Assembly (NCBI GenBank): GCA_029721435.1
Contig: CM056573.1
Location: 5,323,501-5,387,500 of the forward strand
Direction: 5' to 3'
DNA: 64,000 nt
Source of the DNA: Gymnothorax reevesii
Lineage: Eukaryota; Chordata; Actinopteri; Anguilliformes; Muraenidae
Shown here: positions 10,620 through 20,255 of the stretch, piece after piece
How positions within the stretch are numbered: the first letter of the stretch is position 1
How the letters are laid out: every line of letters begins with the position of its first letter
Position numbers and translations under genes: made by a program
The notes under the pieces: generated by a model
What the model saw: only the letters and a program-made list of their open reading frames with translations
Database searches by the model: none
What the model was told of the DNA's origin: nothing

Positions 10620-11400
10620 TTAGATCTGTTTGGGCTTATAGACCTCTTGCCTAAAGGTCTGTAGATGCATTATGGCTGGTGGTCTGTCCCTCACGTTCTT
10701 GCAAGCATTGTACCTACTTGCCCACCGTGTCTCCATCTGCCTACGTAACTCTCTCGAGGCCCCATAAGACATCTCTACCCACCTTTGGTACACATATAAC
10801 CCTGACAACAAAGACAGTCTCTGCAGAGGAGAAAAGAAACAATAGGCCTCAGGGATGCATTTCACACTGTCAACGATAACTAAATTTAAGCAATCTGTGT
10901 TGCAGTGAACATAAAAAAGCTAATTGGGCCTTTGATTTAATGGGTACTTGAACACCTCTGTTCTTTCCACTCATTACAGAGGCATCATCACAAGTTTGCC
11001 CAACTTGGTGGCCTCTACAGTCATTGCAATACTTCTGCGCTATTAAAGCTTTTTCTAGAATTTTCAGGGAAAGCGCTGTAGCACTGTGCTCCACATGTGC
11101 TCCACTGCTTCAAAGACTTTCACATATTGACCCACTTTAATGGCATGGAATGGCAAAGAACATCTGTCTCTTTTTATTAATGTATTTGGTCTCGACAAGA
11201 TAATGCTGAAAGCCTAACTTCACTAATTACTGTGGTACAGACCATTTCAGCCAGGCAATCAATAATTTTGGATTGCATACAATGCCCAGGGTATGTTACA
11301 TTTCCATGGCTTGTTAATTTTCTTTTGACTATGTGATGATTCTCGGCTAGCAGTTCCATTAATAGAGAGGAAATTTCGCTATTCTGACCTTCCATTACTT
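10620..11400 (-). mobile_element. hAT transposase relic (ZMYM/TTF-zinc-finger type)
   Basis: Three minus-strand segments in the expected order give a decayed hAT transposase, the RNase-H-fold enzyme of this superfamily. N-terminal side (11395-11177): LLAENHHIVKRKLTSHGN, then IIDCLAEMVCTTVISEVR. Middle (11094-10870): VGQTCDDASVMSGKNRGVQ, the conserved G-x-T-x-D-x-A-x-V-M-x-G block around a catalytic Asp (family form YDGAS; here CDDAS). C-terminal side (10865-10620): ETRWASRYNACKNVRDR, the TRW-x-x-R block. Segments lie in different frames with stops between, and the C-terminal dimerisation domain was not seen. No termini were found, so the element's size is unknown. Unlike the MITEs in the window, this one carried a transposase. 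Confidence 0.8.
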
Positions 11401-11429
11401 TATATGACCTCTGTACAATGTAGTTATAT

Positions 11430-13015
11430 GTAGTGTAGTTATGGGAAGCAGGTTTCTCCAGAAGTTTTAATGTACTAGATTAGTTTATCATATTCAGCAC
11501 TTAAGGCTCGAGAGCATATTCTGCCCATGGTAACATTGCATTAGTAAGTGATTCTGATTTGGTATACCAAACAAATCCCCCATCTTTGTAAGTTGCTTTT
11601 TTCCTAATTTTGACTAATAGTAGCTCGTAAGCTAGGTAGCTAATGCGATGTCTACCTTTAACGTCAGCCGGCAAGACGCTCTGGAATTCTGAAGATTATG
11701 ACGTGGTGTAAAAATTGTTCTTGAAAGCTACAAAATCAAATTTTAACATCAATTAGCCAGCAAGCAAACTTAACATTCTGTGCTCCAGAGTGGCCTTCAA
11801 AGGTTGTCTACACCAAGTACAACAACAATAAGAATAGGTGAATAAAAAAAGCTAACACTAAAGTACATGGGGTATTCCACACCAAAACTATAATGGCATC
11901 AATAACAGCATTCTATTTGATCACTTACAGTTAAATTTTTTCTAAATGCCGACAGCCATTGGAAAAGAATCCATTAAATTTGGAAAAGCCTAATACGTGT
12001 TTATTGCTAGCTAGTTAGCTTTAGCTTGCAAGTGCTTGTGCTTGCAAGTGCTTGCAGTCTGGTGGTGTCAACTCGACTCTAAATGCAGCTTCCAGCAAGG
12101 CCGTCTTCCAATGATGCCGCCAAAGACACAAGGCTGAGCTCTGGTTGGGGAGGGGACGAAGGGTGACACATGGCGAAAAAAGCGACTGGCTTGATATAGA
12201 TTTGTTTTTTTCTTTCAAATTAACTGGTGTAAAAAATATACATTATTGATTGAAATTAATTGTACCTAATGTAAAATGTCAGACAGTGTTAGAAGCGTAG
12301 CCCATTAGGCATACTGCATACTCATCTTCTGCATATGCAGTTCCTGAGGGTGACCGGGGGCTAACAATTGTATCAGGGTGGCCTCCCCCTGGACACCCCT
12401 TGGTGTTGTAAAACTTTGCCCACCCCTAAGTAATTTGCACTTTCATGGTTACAAAGCAGCGTATTATGAACGAACTGAATCACCGTGCTAAAACATTTTT
12501 TTGGTGAGTTGCAAAAGAGTGATTACCTTCACTGAAATCATGATTAATATCCCATTTCTGTTTGCTCAGATTGTTTGCAATGTCTTAAATGTTAGCCGTT
12601 TAATTTTTTATATATTTTTTTTACTAAATCTACTTGCATAAGCTTTGGGCCAACTACTGTACAATTTGTGTATCTAACCACAGTATATTTCACTCGCCAT
12701 CTTTGGCCCCGGTCTCCTCTACGAAGTATGCCCTTGTGGATGCAGCCTTGAATTGATCGTAATGAAACAACTATGCATGTTTGAACTGTTCAACTGTGAT
12801 GTGCAGGTCTGTAGTGAGCCTTGTTGGTATCTTTGATGGCCTGTCTGCCCAATTGGGCATCATCCTTGCTGTAGTAGCATCCATTCATTGTAAATGGAAG
12901 CACGCAGTGATGTTGACCAGACTAATATTACTCACCCCATTCCCGGCAATTTATTTGGCCGCAATTTGATGGGAAGTTGCCGTGCGTTTGACAACTAAAC
13001 ACTAGCTACTCCCTT
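11430..13015. other. no gene recognised
   Basis: No coding frame I can support. A doubled AAGTGCTTGTGCTTGC stretch occurs near 12030-12055. The last 250 bases could hold the 5' part of the CR1-type LINE that becomes recognisable at 13018. Confidence 0.4.
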
Positions 13016-13017
13016 AG

Positions 13018-13212
13018 TTGGGTTTAGAAAATATAATCGTCTTGCCTGAAAGTTGCTATCTAGTTATGCGACCCAAAAATGTGTATTTTGAGTTAAATTG
13101 GCTTACAATGGTCCATGCAGTTATGGTCCCTGTTGAGACAAATGACATATGTAAAGGTAGGTTTGAGGCTCTACAAGACAAATTCGTGGAATTAGCAGAA
13201 AAGCATTGGAGG
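13018..13212 (+). mobile_element. CR1-type LINE A, part 1 (ORF1 esterase-like domain)
   Basis: The 68-codon frame reads GLENIIVLP early and then VETNDICKGRFEALQDKF; in CR1-type ORF1 proteins an SGNH/esterase-like domain has a V-x-x-G/E-T-N-D block like this. The domain resumes at about 14312 (VFARILPVPPASRGKQ), after a second LINE has been inserted. Copy B on the minus strand near 49300 reads VLKDKLVKLAQNIKERS followed by VVFCRI with no interruption, confirming that these two pieces belong together. Confidence 0.6.
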
Positions 13213-13941
13213 ATGATTCTCTAATGGTAGTGACGGGGGTGACGAGTCTGCCTACTGAGACGAGTTGGAGTGGCTGTCGTCATGGTGTATGGCCGACAAC
13301 TTCCTCCTTAACACCGCAAAGACCAAAGAACTCATAATAGACTACAGAAGGAAACTGACAGACATCCCTCCGTTACTCATCAGCGGGGACTGTGTGGAGA
13401 GGGTGGCAGACTTTCGCTTCCTGGGAGTCAACATAGAAGTGTCTATCTTGGTGTGTGAACACCTCTGAGCTGCTGAAAAAGGCCCGGCAGAGACTGTATT
13501 TCCTGAAATACTCAGGAGGAGGAACATCACACAAAGACTGCTGGTGTCCTTCTACAGAGCCTCCATCGAAAGCATACTAACATACCGCATATGCATCTGG
13601 TACACCAGCTGCACAGTAGCTCAGAGGAAAACACTCCCGAGAGTCATCAACACCGCCCAAAGGATTGTTGGCTACCCCCTCCCCACGCTGGAAGACCTAC
13701 ACAGCTCCCGCTGTCTCAAAAAAGCCCAGAACATTAAAAAAGACTCTTCACACCCAGGCCACTCCCTGTTTGAACTGCTGCCTTCAGGCAGACGGTACAG
13801 ATCAATCAATGCAAGGACAAATATACTCAAACACAGTTTTTACCCAACTGCAATAACCAGTCTCAATGCTGCTTAAGAATAATTGACATTGTGTAATCTG
13901 TATTTAACAATGGACCACTGCAATAACTGTAGGATGGGTGG

Positions 13942-13984
<43 letters not shown>

Positions 13985-14311
13985 ACTGCTGCAATAACAA
14001 TTTTTAAGCTGCTACAATAATGGGCTCTGTGCAAGCTGCTTTCACATTGATCTATGCAATGACTGAAGTATGCGTGTGTGCATGTATGTGGATGCATGTC
14101 TTTACTGCTTATATTTGATGGACTGAGTGTATGACCGTCTGTGCGCATGTGGGCCCGTGCTACTGTCTTAGGTAAATTTATTCTTATTTATTCTTTTAGA
14201 AATATAGCACTTGAATTATTTTTTTATGGATGATGCACTGCCTGGAGGGCACTTTCAATTTTGTTGTACTTGTGACAATGACAATAAAGATCTATTCTAT
14301 TTACTCTACTC
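13212..14311 (+). mobile_element. Rex1/L2-type LINE, 5'-truncated, nested in LINE A
   Basis: C-terminal reverse transcriptase region and 3' UTR of a Jockey-superfamily LINE. Frame 13265-13468 gives WLSSWCMADNFLLNTAKTKE then FRFLGVNIE; frame 13544-13876 gives FYRASIESILTYRICIWY and HSLFELLPSGRRYRSINAR. The two are separated by a frameshift. The 3' UTR has a (GT)n run and ends in GACAATGACAATAAAGATC followed by a TCTATT-rich tail, typical of fish elements of this kind. 5' truncation near the RT palm is the usual result of incomplete target-primed reverse transcription. The tail joins directly onto the interrupted CR1 ORF1. Confidence 0.85.
13944..13982 (+). repeat. (GT)n microsatellite
   Basis: About 19 GT units inside the 3' UTR of the Rex1/L2-type LINE, preceded by GGGTGGGTGC. 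Confidence 0.95.
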
Positions 14312-15826
14312 TAGTTTTTGCCAGGATTCTACCGGTTCCACCTGCAAGCAGAGGGAAGCAGAATTTTATCTGGAGGTTTAACACGTGGCTAAGAACCTGG
14401 AGTAGGAAAGAGGGGTACAGGTTAACACAGCACTGGAACTTCTTTTAGGACAGGGATGACCTGTACAAGCCTGACAGGCTACACCTGAATCGGAGGGGTA
14501 CCTTTGCATTGGGCCGGGCTATGTTGAGGGTAGGACAGGCTTATTTAAACTCCGGACTTGGGGGGCAGGGAGAAATGCTGACTGCCCTGATGGAGGCTGA
14601 CAGGGCTACATGCGCAAGTGGTGATTTCTTTTAAACAGACAAACAACAAAAAAAGCATCGTGAGGGGCTTGAAGCAGCAGGCAGCTGGGAAACAGGATTG
14701 GACGTACGGAAGTAATAGTCTGAAATGTTTTTATTTAAATTCTAGAAGCATAAAAAATAAATTCTTGGAAATAGAGGCTGTAATGATTAGTGAGGGCTAT
14801 AACATAGTTGGGATTACAGAGATGTGGCTTGATGAAGAGGATAGGGATGAATATAATATAGAAGGTTAAAAGCTCTTAAGGAAGTATAGGTCCAATAGGG
14901 GATATAGCACTCAATATCAATGAAAACCTTAACATGCCAGAAATTTGTGGAACTGAACATCTTCTTGCCCTGTAAAGATATTTGGGTCAGGCTCATAGGC
15001 TAACACAAGACATGTCTAAACATAGGAGCGAGCGATCGACTGCCAGCTTCAGATGGTGTCGTAAATGCAATGATCTTTAAGAAAGCTTGTAGAGTCATTA
15101 AGGGTGACTTCACTTATCCTGCTGTCGATTGAGAAATTATGAAAGGAAGAATTTCTGGATGTTATAAATGACAATTTTTTGGTACAGTATGTTGATAAAC
15201 CTACAAGAGGGAGAGAAATTTTAGATTTAGCGCTGTGGAATGACCCTATTAGATTCTGCAATATAGAGGTAATGGAACCTCTTGGGACGAGTGTTCTATT
15301 CTATTGTTAGTTTTGATGGAAACCAAAATTTTCCATTTCAGGCGAGCAAACTTGAACAGGATGCGCTCATATCAAAGTGAAATACATGGGAAGACATGCC
15401 TTGATTGTAAGTCTGTAAATGAAATGTGGGGTAGATTTCAGGGAGTTTTACTTGAGGCGCAATGCAAATTCATTGCAAAGGTGTGTAGAAGTAAGTTTAG
15501 AAAGCAGAATCCTCAGTGAATGACTACATTTACTCAGCAGAGTTTGAGGGACGTGAGTAGACATACATACATAAAGGACAGTAATGAGAACACCGAGGCT
15601 GAATATTGTAAAAAGTGGGCTTAGGTCAAAAAACTGCATGAAAGGCAAAATGCAGATGCGGCAAAAACTAACACTAAGCATTTTCACAGTACTGTAACAG
15701 AATTGGAAAGTCAAAGAGGAGGTTAAGTACATAAAGAATAAAAATGGATCATTACTGTATGAGAATAAGAATGTTGCTGATGCCTTAAATAGTGACTTTA
15801 TTGAGGGCATTTCTAATGGTCTAAAT
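14312..15826 (+). mobile_element. CR1-type LINE A, part 2 (ORF1 end, endonuclease)
   Basis: The esterase-like domain of ORF1 resumes (VFARILPVPPASRGKQ) and ends with RLHLNRRGTFALGRAM, which carries the D/R-x-L-H-L-N block. ORF2 then starts: LKCFYLNSRSIKNK and VGITEMWLDEEDRDE (14618-14869) are the start of the apurinic-type endonuclease that nicks the target. About 15095-15260 reads GDFTYPAVD and VDKPTRGREILDLALWND. About 15304-15480 reads VNEMWGRFQGVLLEAQC, the linker before the reverse transcriptase. Frames change repeatedly and stops are frequent, so the copy is dead. Confidence 0.85.
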
Positions 15827-16028
15827 CAGGGGTGTCAAACTGACCCGTAAACGGGCCAAGAGGCTGCAGCTCTTCAATCCTACCAAGCAGAAGCTCACCT
15901 GAAAGCACTGATTTAATCAACTGATCTAGGCCTGCACAACTGATTTGTTGAATCAGATGCGCTTCTGCATTATTGGAGTGAAAACCTGCAGCCTCTTGGC
16001 CTGTTTATGAGTCAGTTTGACAGCCCTG
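15827..16028. mobile_element. hAT-type fold-back MITE nested in LINE A
   Basis: Termini are CAGGGGTGTCAAACTGAC and the inverted GTCAGTTTGACAGCCCTG, with GGCCAAGAGGCTGCAG in both arms. Flanks GTCTAAAT (15819-15826) and GCCTAAAT (16029-16036) are an 8 bp target duplication with one mismatch, as made by hAT transposases. The LINE reading frame continues on the far side, so this inserted after the LINE. Confidence 0.9.
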
Positions 16029-17505
16029 GCCTAAATTATTTAGCAGAAATTGAGATATGGGATTAAATATTAGACATATTGCATGAACTAAAGACAGATA
16101 AGGTGGCGGGTCCCGATAGCTTATACCAAAGAGATCTCAGGGAAGTCAGTGAAATTGTCTCTTAACCACTGTCAGTTATATTTAGATGGTCTTTAGAAAT
16201 TGGAGAAATACCAAATGATTGGAAACAGGGCAATATAATACCAATATATAAGAAAGGGGACCGTACTGAGCCAGGAAATTACAGGCCAGTCAGTTTAACT
16301 TGAATTGCATGTAAAATACTGGAATCTATCGTAAAAGACAAGCCGGATTTATTTCTGAGATATAATTACATCTTGAAGGATAGTCAATATGGTCTGCGTA
16401 AGGGAAGGTCATGCCTGACAAACCTTTTGGAATTCTTTGAAGAGGCCAGCAAGACTTATGATCAGTGCAGGGCCTATGATCTCATGTACTTGGATTTTCA
16501 GAAAGCATTGATACAATACCGCGTGAGAGACAACCGTTGGAATCATAGGAGGTATTCAGGAATTGATTCAAAACTGGCTATGGGGCAGAACACAAAGAGT
16601 TGTGGTCAGAGGGATCTCAGCGGAGCTAGGTATTGTGGGAAGTGGAGTCTCTCAGGGATTGATGTTGGTACCCCGGCTCTTCCTCATCCACATGAATGAC
16701 CTGATAGGAACATTGAAAGGAAATTAAGTTTGCAGATGATGCTAAATTGGGTGGTTTGGCAAACAGTTTAGTATCCACTAAAGTGATTCAGGATGATTTA
16801 GATAGAAATCAGAATTGGACAGAAAAGTGGCAAATGAAATTCAATGTAGATAAATGTAAGGTTCTACTAGTCAGTAATAAAAACATTAGACAGGATTACT
16901 TCATTATAGGTTATATATAGTATAGGTTATACTTCTCTATTACAACACATTTGTCAGACCATATCTAGAGGATTGTGTACAGTTCTGGGGACCATACTTT
17001 AAGAAAGATAATAGAGCCTCTCGAAAAAGTTCAGAGAGAAGCCACAAAGTTAATTCCTGGTATAAAAGATGAAAGTAAAGAGGATAGGCTGGAGATCCTT
17101 AATCTGTTCAATCTCAGGAAAAGGAGTTTACGGGTGATCTGATTGAGGTCTTTAAATAGATTAAAGGAATTATTTAGTCCAAGATCTGTTAAAAGAACTC
17201 GGGGTCACAAATGGAAATTAGCCTATAGTAAATTTAGCACTGATATTAGGAAATATTTTATCACGTGGAGCGGGATCTTAGTGTGGTATACCTTGCCTGG
17301 CCACATTGTAGGGGCGTTTATATTGTAAATGTGGCCAGAATGTTGAGGGAAAACTCTGAGAGTTTTCAAGACCATGCTTGATTTAGTACTAGATTCCATT
17401 TAGTCATTGAGTGTCTGAAGTGTTAGGACTATTTTAGTTATTGGAGAATGGCATGCTTTGTTGGGCTGAATGACCTATTCTCATTACTCATGTTATGTCA
17501 CAAGA
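16029..17505 (+). mobile_element. CR1-type LINE A, part 3 (reverse transcriptase, 3' end)
   Basis: Reverse transcriptase pieces in order: DKVAGPDSLYQRDL, NIIPIYKKGDRTEPGNYRPV (about 16235-16297), then frame 16373-16699 with SQYGLRKGRSCLTNLLEFF and MYLDFQKAL, where the usual first catalytic Asp is present but the following AFD is altered. After frameshifts come WIGQ/KWQMKFN and KLIPGIKDESKEDRLEILN. The 3' end reads GGGCTGAATGACCTATTCTC, followed by ATTACTCATGTTATG. The same 3' motif occurs, reversed, in copy C near 62985. The YADD box itself is only partly readable (KFADD-like, about 16725-16745). Confidence 0.85.
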
Positions 17506-17640
17506 AAGCTGGCTAGCTTGGTGGATTGGATGCGTATCTAATTACTTTAGCCATATCCTAATATTTATACATTAGATTGTGTTGCTTTGAAAATAATCCC
17601 ATACCACCATAATATTGATTATGTAATTTATTGTGTCTGC
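17506..17640. other. no feature recognised
   Basis: Short A+T-rich gap between the LINE and a MITE fragment. Confidence 0.3.
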
Positions 17641-17830
17641 TTGTCCTGAGCCGCGTGAATGACGATTCTCTGACCAATCAGGGGCCTGCAGCGCATTGAC
17701 TTCACCTTTTTAGAATCGGCTCAGCTCACTTGGAATCTCGGCCGAGGTGGTACTAAAAGACCACCTGGCACCAGGTATCATCCTCGATGGAAATGTTTAA
17801 AAAACCGAGTAGAGCCATACCATGCAGTCA
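17641..17830. repeat. MITE-like fragment
   Basis: Contains GACCAATCAGGGGCCTGCAG, CTCGGCCGAGGTGGTAC and AAAAGACCACCTGGCACCAG, a set familiar from fish non-autonomous DNA elements of hAT or Harbinger type. Only one arm is seen and no target duplication was found, so the superfamily is open. Confidence 0.4.
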
Positions 17831-18654
17831 AAAAAGTGTTATAATTCTTAAGATTACTGTGTTACAGTGTTAGACTGTTAGTGTTAAGTATCTTCACTCT
17901 TGTGTTTACATGACTTGACAAGCGATGCAGACCTACAAACTCATGAGATTTGAAAAAGTTGATGCTGTCCAAACTGAAACCCCGTAGGGGGTCCGGGGTG
18001 ATCGTCCCCAAGAATAAAATTTATGTGATTTTAACATGGAAACAAAGCATTCTGGTGAGATCTGAGAAGAACATGAAGTGAAGAAAACAACATTTACTTC
18101 AGGCAAAAAGCACATTTGTTGACTCCATTGTCTTTAGCCTGGGCCAGCTTCACCCTCACCGGTGCCAAGTTAAACGAAAGCAAATGTTCTGCAAGAGTCG
18201 CAAGAACCATCGCCAAGACAACAAAAAATGTGAGCAGATCTTCATCAGAAAATCTTTTGTAAATGCCTGTTATTACAACTCAGTGACAGTATAGCTTAGT
18301 ACACACAAACGCTCACTGTTATTGTAAAGCAGTTAGACGTGTAGCCTATCTTGTATTTGCAATAAATCTGCATTTACTCTAGTTGAACTCAAGTTTTACT
18401 GAGTAAACACACCCTGTGCAATTTATCCTGATAATCTACTCTGGAAAATGGCAAGTAGCCAATAAATAGTAAAATAACAATCAAACTATAAGCCTATTTA
18501 AACAACAGCCCTGAATCAGAAAAGGTTTAATTAAAATTAAAATGGATATTTCTTCATTTTTTGATCTGTATTATGTTGAAAGCAATTAAACAGCACATTA
18601 TTTGACATGACATGAATTGTATCGATTTCTCAAAATAAACACCTATTTCAGTTT
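17831..18654. other. no feature recognised
   Basis: No gene or repeat family recognised; A+T-rich from 18240 onward. Confidence 0.4.
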
Positions 18655-19105
18655 TTACTCTTGTAAGAACTTACCACTTTGTATTGAAGCCCTTCCCTTT
18701 CACTACACTTAGTAAATGATTAAGGACTAAAGACACAAAGTGATGTAGGGTTTCAGGGGTAATTCTGTCCCATTTTTCCTGCAAACATGTCCTAATGTGC
18801 GCCATAGCATGGAATCTCTCTTGTCACGTTTTGTCTGTCAAAACATGACCCTTGTTCAATTATTCCATACAAGTCAGGACTGCTTGCAGGCCAGTCCAGC
18901 ATCCGCATGCAGCCTTGTCTTTATAATCTGTGTATAATGCAGTTTTGCATTGTCTTGTTGAAAGAGCATCCCTGGAAAAGATAAAGGGTATATGCTGCTC
19001 CAAGATTTCCCTGTACTCTTCAGCATTAACGGTGCCTTCACTGAAGTGCAAGTTTCCCTTTCCAAGGGCAATAAAATAACTGCATAACATGACAGAGCAT
19101 AGTGT
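18655..19105 (-). mobile_element. Tc1-like relic, C-terminal transposase part
   Basis: Minus-strand frames 19090-18860 and 19182-18874 together give SVMLCSYFIALGKGNLHFSE, then GTVNAEEYREILEQH and, after a frameshift, LFQQDNAKLHYTQIIKTRLH. The family pattern is SVMVWG..., Y-x-x-I/V-L, and QQDN-x-x-x-H with the second catalytic Asp, which is kept here. The final I-E-N block is not readable. The N-terminal part continues beyond the LTR inserted at 19150. Confidence 0.75.
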
Positions 19106-19149
19106 AATGTGAAAAAAAATGCCATTAGATGGCAGTATTGACCTTTTTT

Positions 19150-19529
19150 TGTTAAGCCCAGACTGGAGCTAGGTTTGGGCATGTCCTGGGCATGTCTGAG
19201 GGGGGAAAGTCCCAGAGAATTGGGGGCCGCAAAAGAGTATATAAGGAGAAGAATTGAGAGAGTAAAGTAGTAGGAGAAATTGCAAGGAGAAGGTTACATT
19301 TGACCAGACCTGTCACTCTTTTCAAGACCTGTGAAGTTTTCTGTGGATTTTTGCCTGTGTTGGAGCATTTTCCTCACCCGGAACATCACCAAGCAACCCC
19401 ATCTTCTTGTACATGTCAATCATGGTCAGTAGTAAAAATTGTAGGTTAGCTGTCAGTCTTTGTTTAATTAAATCTGTTTAAGTTTTAAAATTTTGTCTGT
19501 CATCCCTTGCTGTCTTATATGTCATAACA
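19150..19529 (+). mobile_element. possible solo LTR inside the Tc1 relic
   Basis: About 380 bases bounded by TGTTAAG and CATAACA (TG...CA with a 5 bp inverted end, TGTTA/TAACA). A TATA-like GAGTATATAAGGAG sits at about 19236 and a poly(A)-like AATTAAATC near 19466. The surrounding Tc1 transposase reading is interrupted exactly here. No clear target duplication was found, so the borders and even the LTR nature are tentative. Confidence 0.4.
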
Positions 19530-20255
19530 AATTGGAGCCATAACAATAGCTTTTGGACTTCTTGCTCTTAATAGTCTGGACAGTTATTTTCTTCTTTTGA
19601 CTGGAAATGCCACATCCATTCCTTCCAAAAAAGATACATGTTTCTTCATGCATTGATCCATCGCAGATGCCTCCAGGCCCAAAAAAATTGATGGCCCTTC
19701 TGGACATTGTTAACATAAAGCTCCCTTTTTCCACAGTAAAGTTTTAGCTGCCGTTTGTGGATGTAACAATGAATTAATGGACTTGACAAAGGTTTTCCAA
19801 AGTTATACTGTGCTATGTGGTTTTATCACTTATGGGTAGATGATGGTTCTTGATGCATTACAGTCTGAATGATCAGAAATCTTGGGTATTCATCCTCGGC
19901 TTGCACTCTTGCCAATTTCACACAGAAATTCCACTCGATTGCTTGAAACTTTTAATTATGTTATGGTCCGCAGACAGTGACATATCCCATCCAATTTTCC
20001 TTCCTGGACCATTGTTCATAAACCTTTAAATGATTTTCTCATGCATTCGAGGGCAAATTTGCAATCTCAGGCCCATCTGTGCCCCTGAAGGATTTGGCCT
20101 TTATGGGAGCTGCTTTTATACAAAATCATGATTTCAATCGCCTGCTGAAATCAACTGTTTCAAATTATCATCATTATTCAAATTTTTTGCCTCATTACTA
20201 GTCATAATTTGTCCCCATCCCAACTGTTTTTGGACTGTTGCAGGGCTAAATGGGC
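19530..20255 (-). mobile_element. Tc1/mariner-like relic, upstream part
   Basis: Minus-strand frame 19734-19522 contains AINFFGPGGICDGSM, which lines up with the F-N-L-D-G-P-D-G block before the W-G motif of some Tc1/mariner transposases. The 19760-20240 part has no readable frame. Assignment to the same element as 18655-19105 rests on order and orientation. A different family is possible. Confidence 0.45.
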
